64,000 bases of DNA, taken from the NCBI GenBank assembly GCA_963667005.1, contig OY762937.1:2232001-2296000 (forward strand). Direction: 5' to 3'. The DNA comes from G963662605 sp963667005. GTDB lineage: Bacteria > Bacteroidota > Ignavibacteria > Ignavibacteriales > Ignavibacteriaceae. The notes beneath the pieces are model-generated. The model worked only from the letters and a program-made list of their open reading frames with translations. It was not told the origin of the DNA and made no database searches. The position numbers were made by a program, and so were the translations under genes. Shown here piece after piece: positions 53,606 through 62,435 of this stretch (position 1 is its first letter; every line of letters starts with the position of its first letter).

Positions 53606-54473
53606 CCGCGGATTCTTCCGGTTCAAAGTGGACAACAACATTTGAGTTTTTAATTTTCTGCTGAATGGCATCTTCAACATTGCTTGCAATATCGTGAGCC
53701 TTTTCTACTGATAAACTTTTCTCTACATGAATATTCAATTCAATAAATTTCATGTTTCCGGATTCTCTTACTCGAATATCATGAAAGAGAAGAACCTCCT
53801 TAATATCCGATACAATAAGTGCTACCTGTTCTATAATACCGTCAGGTGCTTTATCTACAAGGGCATCGAATGATTTTCTTCCAAGGCGGTAACTGACGCT
53901 CAAAACAATTACTGCTACCAGTAAAGCGGCGATGGAATCTGCGGCCACATAATTAAAATTGGCAGCTATCAAACCGAACAAAACAACCGTCGAGCTCCAA
54001 ATATCTGTTTTGAAATGCAGGGCATCAGCTTCTAGCGCCTGACTTTCGTACTTTTTTGCCACCCGGTGCAATGCCCTTGAGCGGCTAAAGTCTATAATAA
54101 TCGAAATAATAACAACCGCATAACTCCAAGGAGTAACTTCAATATGTGTATTACCGGTAGCTAAGCGGCCTACAGCTTCATATATGATCCATATACAGGT
54201 AATAAACAAAAGCAAAGTCTCAATTAAGGCAGAGATGTTTTCAATTTTACCGTGCCCGAAATTATGATCATAATCAGCAGGTTTATCGGAAATACGGACT
54301 GCGAAGTAGGTCACTACGGCAGCGACAAGATCGAGCGCAGAGTGAAGTGCCTCAGATAATATACCAAGGCTTCGGGTCAGAAGTCCGATGACTAATTTAA
54401 ATCCGGTTAAAAAAATAGCTGCCAGTACAGATGTGAGAGCTATGTTTTTCTTTTCGTTTTTATTCGTAGACAT
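53598..54473 (-). CDS. cation diffusion facilitator family transporter
   Basis: The 291-residue protein has six transmembrane helices and the CDF motifs: GILSEALHSALDLVAA (helix 2, His and Asp metal ligands), YDHNFGHGKIENISAL, and LEADALHFKTDIWSS (helix 5, His and Asp). The C-terminal cytoplasmic domain (about 210-285) has the ferredoxin-like metal-sensing fold with HIHVEKSLSVEKAHDIASNVE-type helix (split across 255-275). It exports Zn2+, Fe2+, Mn2+ or a similar ion in exchange for protons. Its stop codon overlaps the convergent CCA-like gene by 8 bases. Confidence 0.9.
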   Translation of the reverse strand: MSTNKNEKKNIALTSVLAAIFLTGFKLVIGLLTRSLGILSEALHSALDLVAAVVTYFAVRISDKPADYDHNFGHGKIENISALIETLLLFITCIWIIYEAVGRLATGNTHIEVTPWSYAVVIISIIIDFSRSRALHRVAKKYESQALEADALHFKTDIWSSTVVLFGLIAANFNYVAADSIAALLVAVIVLSVSYRLGRKSFDALVDKAPDGIIEQVALIVSDIKEVLLFHDIRVRESGNMKFIELNIHVEKSLSVEKAHDIASNVEDAIQQKIKNSNVVVHFEPEESAAN

Positions 54474-54509
54474 ATTCTAAATATTATGATTATTTATGTA
54501 AAATCATAA

Positions 54510-55718
54510 TTATTTATAAATCTCCCGCTTTTTTGCCTGCAGTGACTCTTCAATACTTGAAACAATTTTTTTATAGTCTGAAACAACAGACTCACATGCA
54601 ATTTTTTCAATCGGATTTTTTTCACAAACTTCCTGCAATTGCTGGAGGTGATTCTGGATGTTACTTTTTATCAGGATGTCTTTGATACTCCCTACGATTT
54701 CGGAAAACGTTACGGATTTTACTTCCTTCATCATTTGATTCTGGGTAACATACAAATCGTTATATGCGTTCTGCACTTCAGCCAGTTGTTTTTTCAATTC
54801 CTCATGCAGCAGTGCGTTTTCAATTACAATGCCGATGCTGGAAGCCATCGCACTTATGAATAGCTGATCCTCACGTGAAAAGTTTCCACCTGCTTTATTG
54901 AGAATTTGAAATACACCGATGACAGTGCCCTCTGTATTCCTCATCGGGACACAGAGGATATTTCTTGTTTTGAAACCAGTTTGCTGATCTATTTCCTTAT
55001 TGAACAATGGATGGTTGTAAGGATTGTCAATGATCTGCGCTTCACCGGTGGTTGCTACTTCACCCGCAATTCCCTTGTTGATAGGGAAGGATATCTCCGA
55101 CTTCTCAATACCCAGACCGCTTCTTGCCCATAGCATTTTTCTTGTTTTATCTACCAAAAATAGAGTGGCACGTTCAGCCTGAACAGTATCTGTGACAAGT
55201 ACGATTATCCTATGGAGCAGCTCATCAAAATCCACTATGGAATGCAGGCTGCGGGAGATTTCGAGAAGGACTGATAATTTTTTTGTTTCATGGATAACAT
55301 CGGCGATTTTGGTTTCTTTGCTCTCGCCCTCAATCTGGATTTTTGCCGCGGCGGATTTATGGAAGATATCCTCTATGATGTATAGTAATTTGTCGAATTC
55401 AAGCGGCTTTGGAAGAAAACCTTGAATTTTATCGCCGAATACTATATCGGCTGTATCAAAAAAGTACGATGAGATGATGATAAGTTTTGATTCAGGCCTC
55501 GTTTCATAAACCTGATCCACAAACTCGATTTCACTCATTACAGGCTGCATAATTTCTATGACGATGATTTCAGGCTGGATTTCAAGTATCGCCTGCAAGC
55601 CGGCCTTACTTTTTTCTTTTACCGATATAGTGGCTTCGGTTGAGTTGGCCAATGAAAGGTAAATTCCTTTGGTTTCTCTGTTTTCAGAGAAGACAAGAAT
55701 GTTATTCTCAGTTTTCAT
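54510..55718 (-). CDS. pseudo-receiver plus GAF domain signalling protein
   Basis: In 402 residues: a receiver-like domain (about 5-125), a GAF domain (about 160-310; ATLFLVDKTRKMLWARSG, INKGIAGEVATTGEAQII, SAMASSIGIVIENALLHEEL), and a coiled coil to the end. In the receiver the phosphoacceptor Asp is replaced by Glu55 (IIVIEIMQPVM), and the acidic pair after the first strand is lost (ILVFSENR), while Ser83/84 and Lys104 (LPKPLEF) remain. There is no kinase, cyclase or DNA-binding output domain, so it may act by protein contact. It lies 36 bases upstream of the CDF gene on the same strand. Confidence 0.8.
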   Translation of the reverse strand: MKTENNILVFSENRETKGIYLSLANSTEATISVKEKSKAGLQAILEIQPEIIVIEIMQPVMSEIEFVDQVYETRPESKLIIISSYFFDTADIVFGDKIQGFLPKPLEFDKLLYIIEDIFHKSAAAKIQIEGESKETKIADVIHETKKLSVLLEISRSLHSIVDFDELLHRIIVLVTDTVQAERATLFLVDKTRKMLWARSGLGIEKSEISFPINKGIAGEVATTGEAQIIDNPYNHPLFNKEIDQQTGFKTRNILCVPMRNTEGTVIGVFQILNKAGGNFSREDQLFISAMASSIGIVIENALLHEELKKQLAEVQNAYNDLYVTQNQMMKEVKSVTFSEIVGSIKDILIKSNIQNHLQQLQEVCEKNPIEKIACESVVSDYKKIVSSIEESLQAKKREIYK

Positions 55719-55888
55719 ATATCGCCTGGAAATTCAGCATGCCGCTGTTGTTGAATACCATCAATCGGATTTAGTATCCGCCGGTAGGAAAGAAAGGGTT
55801 TCATAGTAACATCTTCCATTCCTTTCGGAAATATACTGATTTTCATTTTATATGGCACATTCCTGATTCAATTAAAGATTAAGCTTTT

Positions 55889-55896
55889 TATATTTG
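55889..55896 (+). promoter_or_regulatory. putative -7 element upstream of the glycerate kinase gene
   Basis: TATATTTG is a perfect match to TAnnTTTG, 34 bases upstream of the start codon. The -33 position (about 55866-55869) reads ATTC, a poor match. Confidence 0.4.
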
Positions 55897-55930
55897 AGAA
55901 AGATAAAATCAATATCACGGTAAAAAGCAG

Positions 55931-56947
55931 ATGAGAATTTTAGTAGCCCCAAATAGTTTCAAGGAATGTGCAGATGCCGTTACTGTTGCCTCTGCGATTC
56001 GGGATGAACTCGATTCGGGCTTGCCCGGCGCGTTGATTGAAATGCTGCCTGTCACTGATGGTGGTGATGGATTCCTGGATGTCTGTAAGCGCACAAATGA
56101 ATTGGCGATGCGATATGCGAAAGTTCCGGCGATACATAACGGCGTCATGGTTGATGTACCGTATGGAATTGATAAACAGGGGAAGACAGCATTCATCGAA
56201 AGTGCCCTGGTAATTGGTCTTGCTGGGACACCGGTGGAATTTCGAAAACCTCTTAATCTATCCTCATCCGGGTTGAGTGTGCTGCTTCATGCAATTGCAC
56301 AGAGCGAGTCAGCGATGGAAAAAGTTATTATTGGGTTAGGAGGAACGGCGATTAATGATTTAGGGCTCGGATGCGCATCCATATTTGGACTACGTATACT
56401 GGATGAATCCGGAAATGATTTGCCTATTGTGCCGGCAAATTACACCTTTGCATCTTCAATTGTTTTGCCGACAACACGTTTTCCGGTGGAACTTGAACTT
56501 GTCACCGATGTTCAGGCAGATTTACTCGGTGAGTTTGGAACGAGCAGGGTGTTTTCACCCCAAAAAGGTGCGACACCGGAAGATGTTGAAAAATTGGAGA
56601 CAGGATTTGCCAACATTTTAAGAATTTTGGAGAGGGATTTTAACCTGAATTTTGATGATAAGAAAATGGGAGCGGCTGGAGGAATCGCGCTGGGTCTGTC
56701 ATTATTTGCGAGTATAAAACTCATCCCGGCAAAGGAGTTCTTGTTTTCGTCTTTGAAGCTGCGGGAAAAGATCGAATCTTCGGATGTGATTATTACCTCT
56801 GAAGGGTCGTATGATGACCAGAGTGCTCTGCAAAAAGCTCCCGCAATTATACTGGATGAAGCTGTTAAACTGGGGAAAAAGGCCATCTTAATAGCTGGAA
56901 AATCGTCATTTTTAGGTAAAATGAAGGATTTGAAGTCTTTACTTTGA
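55931..56947 (+). CDS. glycerate kinase (GK-I/GarK family), C-terminus lost by frameshift
   Basis: The 338-residue frame begins with the family start MRILVAPNSFKECADA, then PVTDGGDGFLDV, VIIGLGGTAINDLGLGCA, KKMGAAGGIALGLSLF and VIITSEGSYDDQSALQKAP, all typical of glycerate 2-kinases that phosphorylate glycerate with ATP. The family is usually about 375-385 residues; here the frame ends abruptly at MKDLKSLL. The missing tail is present in another frame (56920-57048), so one base has been lost near 56918-56921. The product as it stands may be inactive or partly active. Nearest neighbour downstream is thyA. Confidence 0.85.
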   Translation: MRILVAPNSFKECADAVTVASAIRDELDSGLPGALIEMLPVTDGGDGFLDVCKRTNELAMRYAKVPAIHNGVMVDVPYGIDKQGKTAFIESALVIGLAGTPVEFRKPLNLSSSGLSVLLHAIAQSESAMEKVIIGLGGTAINDLGLGCASIFGLRILDESGNDLPIVPANYTFASSIVLPTTRFPVELELVTDVQADLLGEFGTSRVFSPQKGATPEDVEKLETGFANILRILERDFNLNFDDKKMGAAGGIALGLSLFASIKLIPAKEFLFSSLKLREKIESSDVIITSEGSYDDQSALQKAPAIILDEAVKLGKKAILIAGKSSFLGKMKDLKSLL

Positions 56948-57048
56948 TAAGTCATTTCAAAAATGCTACGGAGTCCATTGAAAAGTTCCGTGACGGGATT
57001 AAATTAGTTTGCCGGGAGGTTATAAATTCAATTCAAAAATCCTCGTGA
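56920..57048 (+). pseudogene. out-of-frame C-terminal tail of the glycerate kinase
   Basis: One frame back (-1) from the gene, bases 56920-57048 encode about 42 residues including NEGFEVFTLI, ATESIEKFRDGIKL and REVINSI before a stop. This fits the end of glycerate kinases (a GxxAVFxI strand, then a helix with many Ile/Leu, then INxI-like). Joined after AGKSSFLGK it would give about 372 residues, the normal length. The four A's at 56918-56921 are the likely site of a lost base. Confidence 0.75.
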
Positions 57049-57088
57049 TTTCGTTACATTTATTAATTAAACAAAAATATTTATTGCG

Positions 57089-57928
57089 ATGAAAGAATAC
57101 TTAGATTTAGTCAAATTGGTGATGAATGAAGGCATCCGGAAACGTACCCGGACCGGCATAGACACGATTTCTTATTTCTCTGCTAACTACAGAGTAGATC
57201 TGTCAAAAGGATACCCACTTTTGACCACAAAGAAGGTCGAATTTAAATCAATGCTGTATGAAGTATTGTGGTATTTGTCGGGAGATAATCATATCCGCAA
57301 TCTGCGCAAGCATACAAAAATTTGGGATGCCTGGGCAGATGAAGACGGCAATCTTGAAACTGCTTACGGATATTACTGGCGGAAATTCCCAAGCGCCCAA
57401 AAAGACAAAAACGGCAACTGGGTAGTGACTGAAACAGACCAGATTAAATATGTTATTGATGAAATAAAAAACAAACCATACAGTAGAAGGCTCGTTATAA
57501 GTGCTTGGGAGCCTGGGAACGCGATCCACAGCAAGCTTCCGCCATGCCACTATTCCTATGTGTTTAATGTAGCTGATGATAAGTTAAACTGCCATCTTAC
57601 CCAGCGTTCCGGTGATATAGCATTAGGAATCCCGTTCAATCTGGCAGCATATGCATTGCTGACACAGATCATTGCACAGCAGACAGGACTCAAAGTCGGC
57701 TGGTTTTCTCATACGATTGTTGATGCTCATATTTACGTTGCTGACCCCGGTTCACCTATGGAAAAATACGATCATCTGAAAGGTTTGCAGGAACAGATAA
57801 CCAGAGAACCACTGCCTCTGCCGCAGTTGAAGATTGCTGATAAGCCTATAGATGAATTACAGTTTGAAGATTTCGAACTGACCGGATACCAGTCGCATCC
57901 GAAGATACGTTTCGAGGTGGCTGTTTGA
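57089..57928 (+). CDS. thyA: thymidylate synthase ThyA
   Basis: The 279-residue enzyme has the folate/dUMP-binding N-terminus (RKRTRTGIDTISYF, GYPLLTTKKVEFKSMLYE), the catalytic Cys153 in LPPCHYSYVF, and the signature QRSGDIALGIPFNLAAYALL with the Asn and downstream HTIVDAHIYV. It converts dUMP to dTMP using methylenetetrahydrofolate and releases dihydrofolate, which the next gene (folA) recycles. The gap to folA is 23 bases. The length is normal for the family (264-300). Confidence 0.97.
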   Translation: MKEYLDLVKLVMNEGIRKRTRTGIDTISYFSANYRVDLSKGYPLLTTKKVEFKSMLYEVLWYLSGDNHIRNLRKHTKIWDAWADEDGNLETAYGYYWRKFPSAQKDKNGNWVVTETDQIKYVIDEIKNKPYSRRLVISAWEPGNAIHSKLPPCHYSYVFNVADDKLNCHLTQRSGDIALGIPFNLAAYALLTQIIAQQTGLKVGWFSHTIVDAHIYVADPGSPMEKYDHLKGLQEQITREPLPLPQLKIADKPIDELQFEDFELTGYQSHPKIRFEVAV

Positions 57929-57951
57929 GCGGAGGAAACGGGAAAGTGCAC

Positions 57952-58431
57952 ATGAAAAAAATTATTATCAGTGCAATCGCGGCAAACGGTGTTATAGGCG
58001 ACTCACAAAAGGGCCTGCCATGGCATATACCCGAAGAGTTCAAGCATTTTAAGGATACTACTCTCGGTTATCCGCTCATCATGGGAAAGAAGACGTTTTT
58101 GGAACTTGGCAAGCCGTTAAAGGGACGCCTTAATATAGTCCTGACAACTGATCCGTCATTTACTTATGAAGATCCGCTGGTTAAGATTTGTAACGGGCTG
58201 CAGGAAGCACTTGATTTTTGTGAACTTTCCGGCGCAGAAAAGGTTTTTATAGCAGGAGGGCGTTCGGTTTATGCAAAAGCTCTTTTGTTATGTGACGAGA
58301 TGATATTATCGTTTTTAAAGCAAAGTGCAGAAGGCGATGTTTTATTTCCGAAGGTTGATCTGTTTGATTGGAGAATTGTCAATCAGGTTGAACACGAACT
58401 GTTTACGGTCAAGTATTACGAAAAAAGATAG
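57952..58431 (+). CDS. folA: dihydrofolate reductase FolA
   Basis: The 159-residue enzyme shows IIISAIAANGVIGDSQKGLPWHIPEEFKHF-type N-terminus (the conserved residues are Ala-Asn-Gly-Val-Ile-Gly, Leu-Pro-Trp and Glu for the catalytic acid), PLIMGKKTFLELGKPLKGR and KVFIAGGRSVYAKAL, the NADPH-binding signature. It reduces dihydrofolate to tetrahydrofolate, restoring the cofactor used by ThyA upstream. The ATG at 57952 is preferred to a TTG at 57925 because the family's first strand begins directly after it; GGAGG and GGGAAAG lie upstream. Next gene after 38 bases. Confidence 0.95.
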   Translation: MKKIIISAIAANGVIGDSQKGLPWHIPEEFKHFKDTTLGYPLIMGKKTFLELGKPLKGRLNIVLTTDPSFTYEDPLVKICNGLQEALDFCELSGAEKVFIAGGRSVYAKALLLCDEMILSFLKQSAEGDVLFPKVDLFDWRIVNQVEHELFTVKYYEKR

Positions 58432-58469
58432 ATTTTACGATAGAATTAAGATAAAGATACACGCAAGAC

Positions 58470-60329
58470 ATGGGAAAAATTCAGATACTCCCTGATAATT
58501 TAGCCAATAAAATTGCTGCCGGTGAAGTCGTTCAACGCCCCGAATCGGTAGTGAAAGAATTATTGGAGAATTCCATTGATGCCAACTCAACAGAAATTGA
58601 GTTGTTCATTAAACGCGCAGGGAAGGGCCTTATTCAGGTAATTGACAATGGTGACGGCATGACTGAAGAAGATGCCGTTTTAAGCATCCAGAAGCACGCT
58701 ACGAGCAAAATTTATTCGTATGAGGATCTGGAGGCTATTAAAACCCTTGGCTTTCGTGGTGAAGCTTTAAGTTCCATTGCTGCCGTAAGTCAGCTCGAAA
58801 TCAGAACTGAAACGAAGAATGCTGAGATGGGCACGATTCTCAGAGTTGCAGATGATAATTCCGTTAACATTGAAAAGGGCTCATTCCCCAAGGGTACATC
58901 TGTTCAGATAAAAAATCTGTTCTACAACACGCCTGCAAGAAGAAATTTTTTAAAGACCGACACGACCGAGTTAAAGCACATTGTTGACACATTTAACAAG
59001 ACTGCTCTCTCTCATCATGAAATAACCTTCAAACTTTTTATTGATGATGATCTGGTTTTGGATTATGCGGCGGGTACGATTGAAGAACGTCTAAAACAAG
59101 TGTTCGGTGAACCGATATTCAATGCGCTCGTTTACGTGGAAGAAAAAACAGAATTGCTTTCAGCATACGGATATATCGGCAAGCCTTCATTATTGAAGCG
59201 TAATAAGGGCGACCAGTATGTTTTTATAAACGGACGATTTGTTCAGAGCAAGCAAATTAACCACGCTGTATTTACGGCATATGAAAATATTCTGGAAAAA
59301 GGAGATTATCCGTTCTTTGTTTTTTATCTGGAACTTGATCCCGGAAAGATTGACATAAACGTCCATCCTTCGAAATTGGAAGTCCGTTTTGAAAACGAAA
59401 AGGATATATATTCATTCATTCTTGCCGTTGTTAAAAAGGGATTGTCCTCGTATGACCTCGTTCCCAATTTAGCATTGAACACGCCTACGGAAGATTTTTC
59501 TGTAACGTCATCATTTAAACCCGGTGTGCCGGTTGACAGAAGTGATTTCAGCGATCGCCCTACTCCTCGTCCTATTCCACAAGTAAGGATTTCCGAGAAA
59601 GAGATTGATGCAGTATTCAGTTCGGTTGAACAGAATATTGATCGTAAGTCATCCCCGATGCCTGAAAACTTGCCGTTTGATTTCCCGTCGCAATCCGGAG
59701 TTTCGCAGACAGCTACTTCTCTCGGGACTACGATTGATGCAAGTAACACTCCTCAGCAGGATGCATTCCTTGTACAATTGCAGAACAGATATATTCTTAC
59801 TCCGATAAAGTCGGGCTTAATGATCATAGATCAGCACGTTGCTCATGAAAGGATATTATACGAAAAAGCGTTGAACTTGTTTGAATCTAATATTCCTCTG
59901 TCACAGCAGCTGCTTTTTCCGAAAACAGTACAGGTGAATCCGGGAGTTTACCTTACACTCAAGGAGCTATTGCCCTATCTTACCAAACTGGGATTCGAGT
60001 TGAAGTTTTTCAGCAAGAATTCCGTTGTGATTGAAGGCGTCCCTCAGGAGTTGACAAGTGGTGAGGAAGAAAAAATTCTGATGGAGATAGTTGATGAATA
60101 TATCTACAATCAGAAAGTCCGCAAGATTTTAGACGATAAAGACAATATTGCGAAATCATTTTCGTGCCGGAGCGCCATTAAGTCGGGCAATAAACTGACC
60201 GAGAAAGAAATGCGTCTTTTAATCGACAGTTTATTCGCTACGAGTATGCCGTATGTTTGCCCCCACGGCAGGCCGGTTGTGTTAAAAATTTCGGTGGACG
60301 AATTTGATAAACGATTTGGTAGAACCTAA
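58470..60329 (+). CDS. mutL: DNA mismatch repair protein MutL, endonuclease type
   Basis: The 619 residues have the GHKL ATPase motifs LANKIAAGEVVQRPESVVKE, LLENSIDAN, IDNGDGM and LGFRGEALSSIAAV, the transducer domain with DINVHPSKLEVRF, a Pro/Ser-rich linker (about 345-430), and a C-terminal dimerisation domain with the metal-binding endonuclease motif DQHVAHERILYE (from Asp454; usual DQHA has Val for Ala), SCRSAIKSG and CPHGRPVV. It is thus the nicking type of MutL found in bacteria without MutH. No MutS1 is in the window; MutS2 at 25773 is not its usual partner. Confidence 0.95.
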   Translation: MGKIQILPDNLANKIAAGEVVQRPESVVKELLENSIDANSTEIELFIKRAGKGLIQVIDNGDGMTEEDAVLSIQKHATSKIYSYEDLEAIKTLGFRGEALSSIAAVSQLEIRTETKNAEMGTILRVADDNSVNIEKGSFPKGTSVQIKNLFYNTPARRNFLKTDTTELKHIVDTFNKTALSHHEITFKLFIDDDLVLDYAAGTIEERLKQVFGEPIFNALVYVEEKTELLSAYGYIGKPSLLKRNKGDQYVFINGRFVQSKQINHAVFTAYENILEKGDYPFFVFYLELDPGKIDINVHPSKLEVRFENEKDIYSFILAVVKKGLSSYDLVPNLALNTPTEDFSVTSSFKPGVPVDRSDFSDRPTPRPIPQVRISEKEIDAVFSSVEQNIDRKSSPMPENLPFDFPSQSGVSQTATSLGTTIDASNTPQQDAFLVQLQNRYILTPIKSGLMIIDQHVAHERILYEKALNLFESNIPLSQQLLFPKTVQVNPGVYLTLKELLPYLTKLGFELKFFSKNSVVIEGVPQELTSGEEEKILMEIVDEYIYNQKVRKILDDKDNIAKSFSCRSAIKSGNKLTEKEMRLLIDSLFATSMPYVCPHGRPVVLKISVDEFDKRFGRT

Positions 60330-60363
60330 GCAGGTACAGCGAATAAAGTTGTATTAAAAACGT

Positions 60364-61581
60364 ATGGATAGTATCATTTTAATTATACTCGTATTGCTCA
60401 GTGCTTTTTTCTCGGCATCAGAGACTGCTTTTGTTATGGTTAACAAATTGAAGATCGAAATCAAAGCACGTAAAAATGATCTTTCGGCAAAGTACATACT
60501 TTATTTTTTCAAACATCCTGAGACATTCTACTCAACAATACTTCTGAGTAACACGGTCGTCAACCTGACCTTCGCTTCAATGAGCACGTTACTTTTATAT
60601 CAGAATTTTCACCTTGAAGAATTTGCCATTGTTGCCATATCAACATCTATCATTCTGCTTTTCGGAGAGATAATTCCAAAATCAATATCCAGAGAAAATG
60701 CCGATGTTATTTGCATGCTGTCTATTGTCCCGATTAGATGGCTGAGCAAAATTCTCTTCCCGGTTATTAAAATCACTTCCTGGATTGCACAAATCCTCAC
60801 CGGAGCAAAAAAACTTAAAGAAGACGCGTATATGCGGAGTTATGATACTGAGGATATAAAAGAGTTGATTCAGGAAAGTGAGAAGGAGGGCGGAGTTACC
60901 AAAAAGGAAAGTATATTAATTGGTAAAGTGCTGCAGCTCAAGGATCAGCAGGTCTATGAGGCCATGCGTCCCCGTATTGAGGTTATCGGTATCGAGATGA
61001 CTGCCAGTATAGCTGAGGCGATGAGTGTATTCATTGAATCCGGTTTTTCCGTACTGCCGGTTTATGACGAAAATCTGGATCACATCAAAGGCATTATTAA
61101 AGCACATGACCTTTTCTCAAATCCTTCCAGCATTCAGGAAATTATGCGTGAAGTTCCGTTCGTACCGGAAGCAAGAAAAAGTATTGATATGTTGAATGAC
61201 TTTCTTAATCAAAAAGTATCATTTGCAGTGGTGGTTGACGAGTTCGGCGGAACAGCCGGAATCGTAACGATGGAAGATATTATGGAAGAACTTTTCGGTG
61301 AGATTAAAGACGAATACGATATTGAAGAGGATATATGCCGGAAAATAGATGAGACAACGTTTATCATAAGCGGCAAAATCGAAATAGACTATATTAACGA
61401 ACATTTCGGATTGAAAATCCCAGTTGGGGAATACGAGACAATTTCGGGATTTATTACTGCGCATATCGGCAGGATTCCTGACAAGAACGAAGAAATTAAA
61501 ATTCACCAGTTTCAGTTTAATATTATCAGAGCGACAAATGTTAAAATTGAATTGGTAAAAATGCTCATCAAGAAAGATTAA
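60364..61581 (+). CDS. hemolysin/CNNM-type transporter (DUF21-CBS-CorC domains)
   Basis: The 405-residue protein starts with a DUF21 membrane domain (about 1-160; LLSAFFSASETAFVMVNKLK, LLFGEIIPKSI), then two CBS domains (about 195-320; MRPRIEVIGIEM, FSVLPVYDENLDHIKGII, AVVVDEFGGTAGIVTMEDI), and a C-terminal CorC_HlyC domain (about 330-405). Such proteins are Mg2+ or Co2+ efflux/transport proteins, related to CorB and to eukaryotic CNNM. It ends in a 4-base overlap with the convergent EamA gene (TTAA, both stops). Confidence 0.9.
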   Translation: MDSIILIILVLLSAFFSASETAFVMVNKLKIEIKARKNDLSAKYILYFFKHPETFYSTILLSNTVVNLTFASMSTLLLYQNFHLEEFAIVAISTSIILLFGEIIPKSISRENADVICMLSIVPIRWLSKILFPVIKITSWIAQILTGAKKLKEDAYMRSYDTEDIKELIQESEKEGGVTKKESILIGKVLQLKDQQVYEAMRPRIEVIGIEMTASIAEAMSVFIESGFSVLPVYDENLDHIKGIIKAHDLFSNPSSIQEIMREVPFVPEARKSIDMLNDFLNQKVSFAVVVDEFGGTAGIVTMEDIMEELFGEIKDEYDIEEDICRKIDETTFIISGKIEIDYINEHFGLKIPVGEYETISGFITAHIGRIPDKNEEIKIHQFQFNIIRATNVKIELVKMLIKKD

Positions 61582-62435
61582 GCAGTCTGTTTTCGTTCAA
61601 TGATATATGAGCGGACGGAGATAGTAATCAAAATAACCAACCCTCCCAGTACTGCGAACGGCGTAGGCTGTTCACCATACCCAATGAAGACCCAAATAGG
61701 ATTAAGAACCGGCTCGATTATGGAAATCAATGAAGCCTCAATTGCTTCTACCTTCTTTAATCCAAAGCTGAATAAAGCGTATGCAATTCCGATCTGAACA
61801 ATACCAAGAAAAGCGATCATCCCGATAGTTGAAATACTTAGAGTAGATACTCTTGCAATGTGCGGAGAACAAAAGAGGAGAACAATGATGTTGCCCCAGA
61901 ATATTGCCGCTTCCTGATGATCATCATTCGTCTTTCTCATGCTCAGAAGAAATCCGGCAAACGCAACACCTGATAGTAATGCCAGAATATTACCAAGCAT
62001 ATTACCGGCAGATACTTTCCCGATGAAAAACAAACCCATTCCGATAAACGTGATTATTATGGTCAGCACGTTGATGCGCCGAAGTTTTGTTTTAAGCAGC
62101 AGCGGTTCAAGCAGAAGAACATAAATCGGAGCCGTGTATTGGAGGAAAATAGCATTAGCAGCTGTTGTCATCTTCGTTGCCAGAACAAAGAGTATAAGAA
62201 TACCCGAATAGCATATACCGCTGATCAGAATAAGCAGATTGAAGTGAAAACATTTGGAGCGGTATATCGCAAAAAATGTTGCTGCCGCAAAGATACTCCG
62301 GATACCTGATAATTGAAGCGCTTCCAGAGGTATCAGCTTAATTAATAATCCGCCGGTACTCCAAAGAAGCGCAGCGACAATGATAGCGAACAGACCTTTA
62401 CGGTGCTCGGGAATTTCAATCCTTGATACGCTCAA
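61578..62435 (-). CDS. EamA family (drug/metabolite transporter) permease
   Basis: The 285-residue product has ten predicted transmembrane helices in two EamA repeats, with the first repeat starting GLFAIIVAALLWSTGGLLIK and ending ANAIFLQYTAPIYVLL, the second including AYALFSFGLKKVEAIEASLI and IEPVLNPIWVFIGYGEQPTP, standard for the family. The substrate is not predictable (amino acids and other metabolites in other members). Its start overlaps the stop of the upstream metallophosphoesterase gene by 4 bases (62432-62435). Confidence 0.9.
   Translation of the reverse strand: MSVSRIEIPEHRKGLFAIIVAALLWSTGGLLIKLIPLEALQLSGIRSIFAAATFFAIYRSKCFHFNLLILISGICYSGILILFVLATKMTTAANAIFLQYTAPIYVLLLEPLLLKTKLRRINVLTIIITFIGMGLFFIGKVSAGNMLGNILALLSGVAFAGFLLSMRKTNDDHQEAAIFWGNIIVLLFCSPHIARVSTLSISTIGMIAFLGIVQIGIAYALFSFGLKKVEAIEASLISIIEPVLNPIWVFIGYGEQPTPFAVLGGLVILITISVRSYIIERKQTA

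Noticed and set aside
56905..56947. Programmed -1 ribosomal frameshift in glycerate kinase
   Set aside because: The overlap contains no slippery heptamer that fits; slipping back on the AAA codon would pair with TAA. A lost base in the A-run explains the data better.
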